A model generated the notes under the pieces. It searched no databases, had not been told where the DNA came from, and was given only the letters and a program-made list of their open reading frames with translations. Both the position numbers and the translations under genes were made by a program. Of a stretch of DNA of 64,000 nucleotides, positions 46,767-58,727 are shown in pieces. The DNA lies in NCBI GenBank assembly GCA_965153455.1, contig OZ234493.1:14374213-14438212 (forward strand), given 5' to 3'. This DNA is from Sphagnum compactum. Its lineage: Eukaryota > Bryophyta > Sphagnopsida > Sphagnales. The stretch's first letter is position 1; the number at the start of each line of letters is the position of its first letter.

Positions 46767-47900
46767 TTGTTTTATACTTGCCCTAATTCACACCCATAAA
46801 TGAACACAAAAGACACCACCTTGGTTGGATGTTTGAAAAAATTGAAGCACAATATGTCAAAACCAGGCATTCAATCATAGGAGTTATATTGAATGGTGGC
46901 AAGGGCAATGTGTGTCTATTAACAGGCTAGAACTTGCACTATTGAAGTGTTCGATTATAGCATTTGTAAAAACTAGTGCACATTATAGTGCAAGACCTTG
47001 GTGGATTTGGCACACAAATGTCGAATAATTAATTTAACTTTATTTTTCAGGCTCGACGCTTGAATTTTTTAATTTTGAAAATTTTGATAGTAAAGATTAA
47101 AATTCATTATTGTAAGGTACCTTTGTTTAAAACAATTTAATTCTTTTTTAAAGTAATCAGTTGGACCTCTATTTAGTGGCCTCCCTCCAAGACTACCAGA
47201 GATTTTTATTTAAAAAAATTTAAAAATTTAAACAATTTTTTTTGAAAATTTGACAGATAAAAAAAATAATAATAATTTATGCCGAAGCCACCAAGGTAAT
47301 ATGGTACATAATGTTTTGTTGACAGACACTTGATGAGGAGGAGTTATTGGCAAATCACCTGAGGCAGACTTCCTTCCTATCTCATTGCTCAGGTTCCAAG
47401 TGCAATATCTTGCATGATCAAACACAGCTCTGCATTGCAAACACCTTACCTAATACCACTGCAGTCCTGACATTTTAATAATTCCCACCATGGCTGAAAC
47501 AAAACAAGTCTGGGAGCTTATTATTTACTCCTGTGAATTTCAGGGGTTTGGACTTTGAACTCATTGCCTTCTACTTACTAACTTCAATGGCAAGATTTTT
47601 TTTGACTTTGAAAGTTGAACTAACAACATATTTGTGAGGGACTTATTGTTCCTTCCATTAATTAGATGAGTGGGTGCACCCAACAGTTTTTTTAAATTTA
47701 ATAAGGATTCGCATTCATTGGCCTATCACTAATTTTTTTCTGGAACATTGGACACTCCCCCAACATAAAATGTGAACCATCTGATCACAAGCAGAATGGT
47801 AATGCTTTGAAGGTAATTGTGATTTTATTATTAGCTTTATTACTTTTGTATCAAATTTTTCTGAATTAAAAATCCAAGCATTAAAGTTAGTTATCCGTGA

Positions 47901-48135
47901 AGTCACCCTCTCTTTCACCCCCTATCCCCTGTTTCAGTGGTATCGGGAAAAGTAAGGAAATTTTATTAAATCTCAGTATGAAATGCTGAAACTCAGCATT
48001 TAATGCACAAGGTTCAAGACTAATTATAGTAGTTGTACAGGTAGGAGGAGTGAAAATATATGTAGCAGCAGTGGAGGCGCTCGCGAGAAAGCAAAGAGGG
48101 GATGAAACTCAGTTCACCACCCAAAATTGGTGGAA
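47901..48135 (+). repeat. Dispersed repeat family, copy 1
   Basis: Shares with 58728-59025, in the same order: AGTCACCCT(C/G)TCTTT, TGAAATGCTGAAA, CAGCATTTAATGCACAAGGT, GTGAAAATATATG, GTGGAGGCGCT and CTCAGTTCACCAC. The copies are same-strand and about 10.8 kb apart. A head fragment (AGTCACCCTGTCTTTG) also occurs at 50103. Probably a non-autonomous transposable element or an end of a larger one. Confidence 0.75.
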
Positions 48136-49538
48136 AAACTAGTTTGGGTCCTAGTTATTTTGTTTTGTAAAATTTCATTCTCAGTTAAGCATTTGATGCC
48201 CTACTATGCCAAAACTGGCCGTTCTCGCCCCCCTAATCGCCTGACTTTATGGAAAACATTACCGAATTAAAGTTTTTTTTTATTACATTGATTATTCAGC
48301 ACACAAGTGCTGAAGGTGTACAGGTATTAGAGTATATATCCATGGAAGTTGCACTGTAGCCAAACGACATGGGACGGATATGGAAGTGCCAAGAGAAAAC
48401 AGGGAAGACACCAAAACAACAAAGAAGTACTATACCTCAATGCACTTTAACCTCATTGAAATGTCAAGTTTTTTTCCTAGTGCATTTCAGCCATCTCATT
48501 GGCTCCTTGAATTTTGTATTCCTAACACTAATATTTATTCTCAAGGTTTTTAGCACCCCAGTTTGTCTTTTGTTATTTGGGTCAAAAATTTGTGGGCATG
48601 TAAGTCGTTGTAAAAAAAGATAGGGTTAAGGTTAGGGTCAACACTTTTTGTGCAAGTGTCCACCGCCATAACAATACGATAGATCGATCGCCCAACAACA
48701 GAAATAAATTTTGTTTTAGTCAATCTCAAGTTGTCTATTAAAACTTCAAACATTCAAATTAAAGTTGCATTAGGTAGATCCATCAATCATCGAGCACTTA
48801 GCCAACTGAACCCAACTCAATGATCATGCATTTGATGGCCTTGATGTTCCAAGGCTTTTTGGTAGAGCACTAGACTAATCACCAATTATTAATAACTTTT
48901 TATGGACTCCAATTCAAGGAAAAAAATGCAAAGGTTGAAGCCTCCCGAACTGAATGCAGTGTTTTGAAAAAACAAAAGACTTATCATAGAACACATTTCA
49001 GCCTTGTAATAGTGCAATAAATTCCTCATAATCAATTATCACTCTACACCTTATACATGTTACACCCTAAACCCTAAACCATAAAAACCATAGTTGAAAT
49101 ACAAAAGGACTAGTTTTACAATTACCAAACACATTTGTATTAAGACCAAACATTCCCAAAGAAGATTGTATCTCCCCCCCAATTAAAGTGACGATAGATA
49201 CGATCCTATTATCAATCAGTTACTTGTCATGCAATGTCCAAATACCATCCAAAACACTTCATTGAGGGACTGGAGTGGGGAGTAGTTTGGAGGTTTCTTC
49301 TGGGCCCTGGCATATGTACTACTACGGAATGAATGCATGAAGCCTGGCAGGATGAGATAGATACCATTTCGTTAAGTAGGAATGGAGTTCTACCAGGGCC
49401 AGTTCCAGACCGTAACTGGTATTCCCCAGCCACTCTTGATTGGTGTCATGAGTAGTAGAACCCGCAGAACCAAAAGTGGAACACAACAGATGATGATCAT
49501 CGTGTACAACTTAAGGAAAGTACCTGAATAAGACACCA

Positions 49539-49572
49539 AAACCAGTTGTAATAATATTATTACAACTGGTTT
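49539..49572. repeat. Perfect 34-bp palindrome
   Basis: Each arm is AAACCAGTTGTAATAAT followed directly by its reverse complement, with no spacer. It can form a cruciform or, if transcribed, a tight hairpin. Its flanks are less AT-rich than the neighbourhood. No gene is linked to it. Confidence 0.85.
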
Positions 49573-50939
49573 ATTTCCTTCCCATTCTTGGTGGGCAGAA
49601 AGCTGCAGTGTCAGACTCAATAGAGGGATGGTGTGCAGTCGGCAACTTCGGAGTTTCTAGGGCGTCGATTCGCACGAACGATGAGACGAATGAACAGAGA
49701 GACGACGGGACGGATTCAGGGGAAGCTTCATTTTTCATCCCGACGTCCTTTACTATATGTAATAACTTGTTACCATAGTAGTAGTACCTTGGCCACTTTG
49801 ATACATGAGTGTCAATTAAATAATTTATTTTTGAGGTTTCCATTTCCACAAATGATTTTCAAATTTTTATTTAGTTTTTGTTTGAAAGTTTCAACATTTC
49901 TAAAGATGTTATAATTAGTGTTAAACTGGCCCAGGTACTATGGTATTATAGACATGTGAACCATACGCATAGAGCATCCAGAGCTTGGCTGGAAAACCTT
50001 CTTCTCACTTGGGCTGGAGTGATGAGCTCTTTAGTTTGGATCATCAAGAGCTTGACTGGCAAAGTAATCTTCTTTCTGGTTGCATTAAAGCTATATCCAT
50101 AAAGTCACCCTGTCTTTGGTCCCTAGTTGAACCCTCTAATCCCTGTTTCATGTCAATTTGAGTGTAGCCATAAACTGGAGTGAAATTGGGCACCGTTTCA
50201 TAAAACTGAGTATCAGTTTAGAAGGTTTTACAGTGTCTTATTCTGTCAAAGGTTTGATGATAGGAAAGCTTAACTTATGAACAGCAGCTAAGCCCACAGA
50301 TAAGGTAATTCCAAAACTGAAGGTGAAATTCCTGAGAGGATGAATTTCAGTGCAAAAATAGTTTGGTCCCCATTTTTTTTTTCTCTTTTTTTCCTTCAAT
50401 TTTTAAAAAAAAAATTTTACTGCTTTTTTTATCATTACTTTTCATTTAGTCCCTAGTTTTGATGAAACTGGGGCCAAGTAGCTCCAGTTTGGGGTACTTT
50501 CTGGGATAACTCAATTGTACTCCCAAAAAACCTTATCACAAAGTACATATGCTTTGCACAACATGAAAGAAAGTCTGCCCAAAAAAATAGAAAAGAAAAC
50601 AGCTTGGGAAAGTCATGCATGTTTTCCCTGACAACCAGATCAAACCCTAACTGCATTCTGGTGAACCCCATTTAATGGATCTTCGTGAGAACTTAGAAGC
50701 CATCATCCATTCTGCAGTTGCAATGAATAGGAGAAGACTTTTGTGCCAAGCCTCTGAAGAAGCTGCCAGGGCTGGCTCTCTGCAAGACTCCATCCAGAGA
50801 CTCTGCTGCCAGAGGAGAGATGAGGGAGGGCCAAAGTGCACCAGCACCCCACCAGTACACCATGATGGATGATGGATTGGGTAAGTGGTCAGGAAACAGT
50901 TTTTCTGTTGGATTCCAGTTCCCTTGTTGACCACTGTGG

Positions 50940-51300
50940 TTAGCTTAGTTGCTTTTCTTTTGTTTTCTTACCTACCTACTAGCAACTCACCTGCAAGTGG
51001 GTTGTTAGTAGGTAGGTAGTAAAAACAGCCCTTGGGTTGTTAGTTGGTAGGTAGTAAAAACAGCCATTGGGTTGTTGGTAGGTAGGTAGGTAGTAAAAAC
51101 AGCCCCTTGCTTATGTACAAGTTCCATCTACTTACCTATTTTCCTCCTGCCTATATTACTTATGTAGGTAAGTAGATGGGTTACCCAGGTGGGACCAGAT
51201 ATTAACTCAGTTGAGCTTCATCCACAACTGAGTCTCATAAGAGGCATCCAGAGGATGGTGCCACTAGTCGGTGCTGCTGGTTCACACTGGCAGCCCAGCT
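50940..51300 (+). repeat. GTAGGTAG-rich repeat block, copy 1
   Basis: Three or four tandem units of GTTGTTAGTAGGTAGGTAG plus TAAAAACAGCC, preceded by an inverted TACCTACCTACTAGCAACTC. Next comes ACTTACCTATTTTCCTCCTG, then GGGTTACCCAGGTG and CATCCACAACTGAGTC. The whole order recurs at 51630-51890. Confidence 0.75.
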
Positions 51301-51304
51301 GTTT

Positions 51305-51540
51305 TTTTATTGGCAAAAAATATTGCCAAAAAGTGACTTTAAATTTTCAAAAATGAAGTGATTTTGGAGGCTTTCATTTGCCAATGTGAGAGAAAAAAAA
51401 ATAGTAAAAATCGCCAAATTTCTATATTTGGTTTTGAGTGTGTAGCCAAAGATATAGAAGGATGATTAAAGTTTTGTACTTCATATCTGGTTTTATAGCC
51501 AGATTTGGCTAAAATATTCCTGAGGATGATCGCCACATTT
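51305..51540 (+). repeat. Inverted dispersed repeat, arm 1
   Basis: Contains AAATGAAGTGATTTTGGAGG, GAAGGATGATTAAAG and AGCCAGATTTGGCTAAA. The reverse complement of this order is found at 56790-57010 (TTTAGCCAAATCTGGCT, CTTTAATCATCCTTC, CCTCCAAAAGCACTTCATTT). Confidence 0.7.
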
Positions 51541-51629
51541 TCTACATCTTCCTATGGATGATTGCCACTTTGGCTACAAACAAAAATTCCTAAAAAATAA
51601 AAGTGCACTGGCCTGAGATGAGGAGTGCA

Positions 51630-51890
51630 GGTTGGTAGTAGGTTGTTAGTAGGTAGGTAGCAAAAACAGCCCTTACCTGGGTACAAATTACAAACCATCA
51701 ACTTACCTAGTAGTCACCTATTTTCCTACCTACCTACCTAGATATAGGACCTACTTCTTACAGAATGGGTTACCCAGGTGCAACCAGACATTAATTCAGT
51801 TGAGGTTTTCATCCACAACTGAGTCATAACTGGCATCCAGTGGATGGTGTGTGTTGGTGGGTGCTGGTTCACTCTGGCTCTCCGGAGCAT
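51630..51890 (+). repeat. GTAGGTAG-rich repeat block, copy 2
   Basis: Recapitulates 50940-51300: TTGTTAGTAGGTAGGTAG, AAAAACAGCCCTTA, CACCTATTTTCCTACC, GGGTTACCCAGGTG, CATCCACAACTGAGTC and CATCCAGTGGATGGTG, in the same order. The two blocks are separated by the inverted-repeat partner at 51305-51540. Confidence 0.75.
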
Positions 51891-52031
51891 TGAGGAGTGT
51901 ATGTTAAAAGAAAGCTTTGATTACTGTGCCTGAATGAATTCTAGACACGGGGAGCATGATGGCAGGAGCAGACTTTTCATGCCAGATCTCTGAAGCTGCT
52001 GGTTGAGAGGAGTCCAAAGTGAGAGAGAGAG

Positions 52032-52035
<4 letters not shown>

Positions 52036-52066
<31 letters not shown>
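52036..52066 (+). repeat. (GT)n microsatellite
   Basis: About fifteen GT units, preceded by a short GA run. It makes an artificial Cys-Val frame on the plus strand. Confidence 0.95.
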
Positions 52067-52067
<1 letters not shown>

Positions 52068-53091
52068 GTGTATAGGTGTTTGGCTTTCTTATGGTCATGA
52101 TGGGGTGGTTGGTCACAGGGTTTCTGACATCACAGTTTTTCCTGTCACTGCAACTACTTCCGCAGCTTTGAGGCTTTTAAAGTCTGTGCAGGACTCCGGA
52201 CATAGGCATCATTATACCAGGACCAATGGAACAAACATCACTCCCAGATCTCTGAAGCTTGCTCACGAGGGCTGTGTGCACATGTGTGTTTTCATGTCAC
52301 AAGGGGTTGGTGGGTTTTCCAAATGTTCTCATCACCCAAAAGCCCTTCTGGCTGGGAAAACTTCCCAAGCCGTCTTCACCAGGCAGACATGTGTTCAGGA
52401 CACAAAAACCTTCCTGCAATTTGTAGTTAACTCCACATTTCTTACCTCAAAACTCCCAAGAACTGACTTAATTAGGCACATACTATGCTGGGAAAATGTC
52501 CACAGGATGTAAACAAAGCAACTCTTGAGAATCATCACACATCTGAACAAGTTACTAAACTCATCAGACTCTCAAGAAGACTGCTCACTCTGACTTCACA
52601 GTCTGGCCTGAGATGAATCAGTTTCGGAGATTTCTGAATCAAAAAAAGTTGCAGTAGGGATCTACATGAATGGTGTAACCCAAATGCTTCAATAATTCAG
52701 TTAATCTCCCTCACACCACAAGCAAGCAGAATGTATTGTCCTTTCATATAGAAGAAGTCACTACATGTGCAGTTCAGATGATCTAGAGTACAACAGGAAG
52801 AGCAATTTCATGCTGCTTGCTACCATCCAAACAGAAACTATGGGGCTGGCAAGTAATTGCCGTACTGGAAAACTGTAATATGAACAACCCAATTTACTTA
52901 GAGGTCCTGTAGTGATCTCAAGTGAGTGTTTTACATGCAAATACTAACCTAGCCAGAGAGCACCTTAACTCTGACTAATGTCAAAAGTCAAAACCATATG
53001 GTATGACCAAGAAATTCAAGGCAAAGACACCCATCAATTCGAGCAAATACTACCGCAACTGGCCAGCAGACCAAGTCTACTATTGTGTTCA
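52067..53091. other. Downstream region of the KCS gene
   Basis: Probably holds the KCS 3' untranslated region near 53091-52800. A plus-strand open frame to 52512 has no family resemblance and begins in the microsatellite, so it is not called. Composition is less AT-rich than the 36-49 kb region. Confidence 0.4.
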
Positions 53092-54696
53092 TTAAAATTT
53101 GTATACATCTGGAATCTTCACTGGGTACTGAGAAATACAATGGGCCCAGGGTGATTTCTGTGAGGGCTCTATGGTGCGTAGGGCCTGCCAAACAGCACTA
53201 TTGCATTTAAATCCACTACCAAAAGCAATTTGCCAGATTCTATTGCCTTTCCGCATCCTTCCTTTTGCCTCAGTATACGCCAACTCATACCAAATAGAGG
53301 ATGAGGATGTATTCCCAAATCTGTGAAGAGTCATACGTGAAGCTTCACAGTGCTCTGGCATAAGCTGCAGGTTCTTCTCAAGCTCATCAATTACAGCTCG
53401 TCCTCCTGCATGAATGCAGAAATGTTCAAACGCAAGTTTGAAATCAGGGATGTAAGGTTTCACCTTGAAGTTGAAAACCTTGCGAGCAACAAGGACTGCA
53501 AAAAACAAGATCTGTTCAGAGAGAGGGAGTACAAGAGGGCCCAGAGTAGTAATGTTTGTCTTCAGGGCATCCCCTGCAATTGCCATGAGTTCTTTAGAGA
53601 GTGACACTCCCATATATCCTGTCTCATCTTGCTCCTGATAAACACATTGGTAGCACTTGTCATCAGCTCCCTTATGAGTCCTCACAACATGGTTGAGTTT
53701 GTACTTGGATCTTGCCCTGTCTCTTCTCTTGTTGGAGAGGAGAATCGCAGCTCCACCTAGTCGGAACAGGCAGTTTGGAATGAGCATGGACTTGCGATTC
53801 CCAAAGTACCAGTTCTGTGTGATGTTTTCTGTGCTCACAACTATGGCATATGTACCACCATGAACTTGCAAAATGTCCTGCGCAAGATCAATTGAGATCA
53901 CACCGGCGCTACATCCCATTCCTCCCAAATTGAAAGTCCGGATGTTACCCCGCATTTTGTACTTGTTAACAATCATGGCTGACAGAGATGGCGTTGGATT
54001 GAAGAGAGAACAATTCACAACAAGCACACCAATGTCCTTTGGCTTCACCTTTGTTTTCTCAAACAGCTCATCCAAGCAACCAAACATAACAGCTTCTGCC
54101 TCTTCCCGTGCTAGCTTCATGCTTGGGGATGGTGGAATGGTGTGCACAGCAGGAGGAAGATAGGTATCTTCTCCCAGCCCAGATCTCTCCAAGATCTTTT
54201 GCTGGAACTCGATGCTCTTCTCATCAAACAACCCAGACATCTTTGTGTGCTCTAAGAAATAATTCATGGAAACCTTTAATGGCTCTTGTGCCAAGTAACA
54301 TGCGTAATCAACGAGGTAGATGGGTCTCGGCCTCGACATCACATACACTGTCAAGAAGAAGACGAGAAGCACCGAACAGGTGACCAAGCTGAGAAGATCA
54401 AATTTCAGATTCTCCCATAGCTGCCACATATCATCGGGTTTCAGCCGACCCACCTCCAATAGGACTCCGAGCAGCAGGGGGATGAAGAGCAAAGTCACAA
54501 GATGGGTGATGAGATAATGGTAGCCAAGTTTCACATATTTCAAGTTCACTGATTGCAAGAAATCAGGAAGACGTCTCCGTGTGCTGATGTGAACTGAAAA
54601 GATGCGCCCCGAAGAAGAAGAAGAAGAACTCATGGAGCTTGCTCTTTCAGGAGCGGGAGAAGGATTCATACCTCCTCCTTCTCCACCCTTTGCCAT
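53092..54696 (-). CDS. KCS: 3-ketoacyl-CoA synthase (very-long-chain fatty acid elongase), intronless
   Basis: Condenses acyl-CoA with malonyl-CoA in the first, chain-length-setting step of very-long-chain fatty acid elongation at the ER, feeding cuticular wax, suberin and sphingolipids. One uninterrupted frame of 534 residues, the usual size. Two N-terminal hydrophobic segments (about residues 59-83 and 100-121) anchor it in the membrane; [13 protein letters not shown] follows. The catalytic triad is present: Cys262 in [17 protein letters not shown], His429 in [19 protein letters not shown] and Asn462 in [17 protein letters not shown]. The C-terminal [21 protein letters not shown] block is conserved. 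I take ATG 54696 (MAKGGEGGG) as start because the frame is open further upstream but contains no ATG there; that part is coded by a CT microsatellite. Nothing suggests inactivation. Which of the many plant KCS enzymes it matches cannot be told by eye. Confidence 0.95.
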   Translation of the reverse strand: MAKGGEGGGMNPSPAPERASSMSSSSSSSGRIFSVHISTRRRLPDFLQSVNLKYVKLGYHYLITHLVTLLFIPLLLGVLLEVGRLKPDDMWQLWENLKFDLLSLVTCSVLLVFFLTVYVMSRPRPIYLVDYACYLAQEPLKVSMNYFLEHTKMSGLFDEKSIEFQQKILERSGLGEDTYLPPAVHTIPPSPSMKLAREEAEAVMFGCLDELFEKTKVKPKDIGVLVVNCSLFNPTPSLSAMIVNKYKMRGNIRTFNLGGMGCSAGVISIDLAQDILQVHGGTYAIVVSTENITQNWYFGNRKSMLIPNCLFRLGGAAILLSNKRRDRARSKYKLNHVVRTHKGADDKCYQCVYQEQDETGYMGVSLSKELMAIAGDALKTNITTLGPLVLPLSEQILFFAVLVARKVFNFKVKPYIPDFKLAFEHFCIHAGGRAVIDELEKNLQLMPEHCEASRMTLHRFGNTSSSSIWYELAYTEAKGRMRKGNRIWQIAFGSGFKCNSAVWQALRTIEPSQKSPWAHCISQYPVKIPDVYKF

Positions 54697-56060
54697 AGTG
54701 TTGCACACAAAGTTTCGACACACCCTTTTGCCCTCCTCTTGTTGAGTTTCCACACTCGCTTTTCTTGAGAGACCCAACAATTCCTTTTCATGCAGGAAAA
54801 CACCATGCGAGAGAGAGAGAGAGCGAGAGAGAGAGAGAGGTCTAGAGACCAAAAAATGGGGCAACACCCAAATCCCCCTTTCCTTACCCCCCGAGAAGAG
54901 ACTGTGGAAGAAGCAGAAGACCCACCAAAGTATTCTTCAACTCAGGAGGATAGCAGACGAGGGAGGAAGGAGTCGAGACCCAAACAGTCAGAGACGACGC
55001 TACTGACAAAAGAGTGAGGAACCTTTCCAGGAGGCCGGAGGAGAAGCAACAGCAGCTGTAAAGCAGCGAGACTTTCCTACTTGAACTCCACTCCAAGGCT
55101 GATGGTGATGGGGGCACCACGAGAGAGTGAGAGAGAGAAAAGTGTAAAAACTCTTTGATTGCCTGCAAATGATGAACAGCAATTACACCATCACAACATA
55201 CAAAAGCTTGGCAAGAGTTCCTCCCCAACCAACAACTACTTCTGACAACACCCGACAAGGTAGCTTAACATCACATGCCTACAGTTCTGACAAAAACCTC
55301 ATATTCTCTCATTCTCTCATTCTGTCTCTGTCTCTGTCTCTCGGATACTGACTACAACACAGTCCCACCTCATTTTGAGAAAACTCTCTTTCCAACAACA
55401 ACCACAGCTAAGGACAAGAAAGGTGCAATCAATCTTCTTTCTTTGTAGAAATGCCTTTTTCTCCCCAAAAAGGGAACAACACGATGGATGACACACGAAC
55501 TTAGGTACCAATAGGCAGTGTTCACAGAAGAAAACAAACAAACAAACACTAGTAGTAGCTCCAAGACTAGAAGAGCTCCAAGTAAGAGACTACCAACTCA
55601 CTCCCATCAAGTTCTACAACCGACGACCAGTTTTGCAATTACACCAAAACCCACTTTTCATCGCACTCACACACACACACACACACACACTCTCTCTCTC
55701 TCTCTCTCGTTTAAATTTGGCAAAACACTAAGGCATCACCAAAACTTTAATCGCCTAAACTCTCTCTCTGTCTCTCTCTGTCTCTCTCTCTCTTCTTGTC
55801 AAGATTAGGACAACTCAGTTTACAAATCTTGACAAGAAGGTTTTTGGCTTTTCTTTTTCCCGCAACATCAACGTCGTAATGAGTGTGTTCTCTCTCTCTC
55901 TCTCTTCCCAATGGCTGGCGAGCGATGGCGCCCATCATGCGTAAGTCGCGGAGAATATGGTCGAGAGCGTCCGCTGACTGCGGCTTTTTCTTTTTTTTAG
56001 CGTTGTGTGCCAAAGTGAGAGATCTAAAGGGGAAAAGGAAAAGGGAGGCCTTACAATTGA
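54697..56060 (-). promoter_or_regulatory. CT/GA-rich upstream region of KCS
   Basis: Reading toward KCS, this 1.3-kb region carries several CT (coding strand) or GA runs: (GA)n at 54809-54840, GA-rich at about 55120-55136, (CA)n then (CT)n at 55666-55708, TCTCTG-type at about 55320-55342 and 55757-55795, and (CT)n at about 55890-55907. GA/CT runs near plant promoters are bound by BPC/GAGA-binding proteins and often lie in 5' leaders. No other gene is recognised, though frames near 55750-56010 are open. Confidence 0.5.
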
Positions 56061-58004
56061 GCCTTCACAATGCCCCCTCTTCTTCATAGGGCTTTTGCCC
56101 TTCTACTTCATGTCCCCCCCAAAAAAGAAAATAGAACCTTGCAAAATGCAATCCAATGTTAATTGTAATATGAAAATGAGCCCTTCAAATTAAAAAAACC
56201 TATATATCTATATATATATGATGTCTGAGTTATTTCTTGAATATTGAGATATGTTATTGAATGATCGGAGTTATATGCTCAAATTTATTAATGGGTTTTT
56301 TTTATAAATGTTGATTAATTTCCTATGTCATTTATATGTAATCTTCTATATGTATGTGCAATATATTTTGTGTGATTATCAAAAAATGACAATCATTTGG
56401 TGATGTTTGATTTAGGTTTGGAGAAACTCAAGGAGCATACCAAAAATTCATATATGCATTCATATTTTGTATTCTATTCATTTGGTGCAATAAAGGTTGA
56501 GGGAAATTTCATATTGTATAATCGTATTGTTATATGTCATGTAACGAAGCCGATGTAAGAATTTGTGAAGGGCATTAATTGTTAATGACTTCACCCACAA
56601 AGGGCAATGTTGAATCCAAACTTTCAAAATGAAGGGCGCCTTCAAGTGAAAGGGCAAGGGTGGCCTTCACTTTCAAGCCCACACACAATCCTATTGCACA
56701 CCTTCCGTATATTATACACTAATACTACGTCCCTTGTCTATATACAAGCATGATTAAAAAGAGGGGTTCATCCCTAGGAAGATGTCATCCCTAGGAAGAT
56801 TTAGCCAAATCTGGCTATAAGCTGAAGTCCAAATCTTTAATCATCCTTCTAAATTTTGGGTACATATTTGAAAACCAAATAGAAAAATCTGACCATTTTT
56901 TTTCCCTTTTTGTCAGTCTCACTTTTGGCTATTGAAAGTTTGAAACCCTCCAAAAGCACTTCATTTTTTATTTTTGAATTTCTCTTTTTGACAAAATTTC
57001 ACTAGTGAATTTTTTTAATAAAAAAGGCTAATAAAGATGTTTAATTAATGGTATCTACTACAATATTTTCATACCCGTGGAAAGGAAATTGGGGGTATGG
57101 GAGATTCAAAGATTTTTACACCCTAATCTTGCCTTTGGTTGGAAAGGATGTTTAAATGAGGCTGCTTCTGTTTTTTGTATTGTCTTGTTGGGGAAGTAGC
57201 TTCTAGTTTTTTCCATCATTGTGAAGAATAATAATGTGCACTAATTGATTAGAAAATCATTCTTGGAATCTACTTGAATATTAAGTATGGTGCTTGCATT
57301 TTATTATGAGAATATATTTTTCATGTATTTTAAAATATTCTCATACTTAATATTTAAAAAAATTCCCAACATTTCATTATTTGATAGCTTATACAAAAAA
57401 ATCTCTTTGTCTTAGATGTTTCCCAAAATGTACAAAGAGTGACTTCCTAGAGATTGTCTTATCTTTTGTGTATTGTCTGATGACCAGATCTCATGCTTTC
57501 ATATCAACTACACTCCCAACTTAAATGCAGCTATGAACTATGAAACAAGGCTAAGCAGTTCCCAAGTGGAACCCTTCTTTTTCTAACTTAAATATGTAAA
57601 TGCTTTCTAATCAGGGTCTTTTTTTTCCAATTTTGTGGTTAAGAAAGTTTTGCAATTTTCTTTCATTTTTAAAAGCTTATTTTTTCACATTCTACTTTTA
57701 ATTAGTCTAATAATGATCACATTTTATTGTCCATATGTGAGAATCACAAAAAATTATCATACACAGTGAAAGAAAAAAGAATTTAACTCATTTTCCACAT
57801 GTTGAACACATCGAATTTACACTAACAAAATGAGAATTCCCAAATTTTTTGTCACTATAGTGTGAAAATTGGCCCCCAAAAACAAAAAAGAAACTCTGTT
57901 TCTGATTGAGTCTTCAATCTTGCCTTATTTGGGTATTTAGATTTTTTTAGTAGAAGTATTGTTGACATTTTAGGCCTTAGAGACTTAGAATTGCACAAAC
58001 ATAG
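56061..58004. other. AT-rich intergenic with one inverted repeat arm
   Basis: AT-rich sequence with a TATATA run at about 56200-56220. Except for the repeat arm at 56790-57010 and small duplications nothing is recognised. Confidence 0.4.
56790..57010 (-). repeat. Inverted dispersed repeat, arm 2
   Basis: Reverse-complement partner of 51305-51540; the two arms enclose the GTAGGTAG block copy 2 and the KCS gene, about 5.3 kb apart. Identity is moderate, so these are probably independent old copies of one element family. Confidence 0.7.
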
Positions 58005-58263
58005 CCAAGATCATGTGCCATGTACCATGTACCCATGAAATCAAACATAGTCAAGATCATGTGCCATGTACCATGTACCATGCACTCAAACATAGTCAAG
58101 ATCATGTGCCATGTACCATGTACCATGCACTCAAACATAGTCAAGATCATGTGCCATGTACCATGTACCATGCACTCAAACATAGTCAAGATCATGTGCT
58201 ATGTACCATGTACCATGCACTCAAACATAGTCAAGATCATGTGCCATGTACCATGTACCATGT
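58005..58263 (+). repeat. 45-bp tandem repeat (five to six units)
   Basis: Unit CATAGTCAAGATCATGTGCC followed by ATGTACCATGTACCATGCAC and TCAAA. The central units are identical except for single bases, and the first is shorter. Forty-five is a multiple of three, so open frames (for example HSQDHVPCTMYHALK on the plus strand) run through on both strands. These frames have no initiation or splice support. Confidence 0.95.
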
Positions 58264-58546
58264 ATGGGCCTTTCACTTTGCCTTCTCGAAGGGATTAGTT
58301 TACTGCTTTAGGGGTGTCATTGTTGTCGTTTAATAAAAATTATGTCAAAAAATTTGCAAAATTTTACACAAAAAATAGCAAAATGAATCAAAATTACACT
58401 CAAAAAACAAAAAAAATAAAATCTCACAAAGTTCCCCAATTTTTGCCAGGAAAGAAAGACACTGAATCGGTGCGGAGGGTTCTGTGGGTTATAACTAATG
58501 TTGTGCGTGTAAGTGTCAATAGCCATATATACGGTGTATAAATCCA

Positions 58547-58720
58547 GTGTAAGTGTAAATCATTTACACTTACACGTCCAAACTTTTTACACTTACACTT
58601 ATCCTGTTGCAGTGTATATATATTTTTTTACACTTACACGAGGCCAGTGTAAATATTTGTCAAATACACTTACACGGCCCCTAACTGTTTTGGGGAGGGT
58701 AAGTGTAAATACTAAAATTG
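58547..58720. repeat. Cluster of palindromic GTGTAAGTGTAAAT motifs
   Basis: 58547-58575 is a 14-1-14 palindrome: GTGTAAGTGTAAAT, a single C, then ATTTACACTTACAC. Four or more further half-sites in both orientations follow within 150 bases. Related TTTACACTTACAC and GTGTAAAT half-sites recur at about 59403-59515. No gene is attached. Confidence 0.75.
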
Positions 58721-58727
58721 TTTGTAA

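Noticed and set aside
52003-52512. 169-codon plus-strand frame
   Set aside because: It begins inside the GA/GT microsatellite and the rest has no recognisable domain.
54697-54867. N-terminal extension of KCS
   Set aside because: The frame is open but has no ATG before 54696, and it is largely coded by a CT microsatellite, so it is more likely 5' leader.
58005-58263. CRISPR-like array
   Set aside because: Units are contiguous tandem repeats without variable spacers, in a plant nuclear context.
57977-58333. Repeat proteins on both strands of the 45-bp array
   Set aside because: Openness is explained by a stop-free 45-bp unit; no start, splice or codon evidence on either strand.
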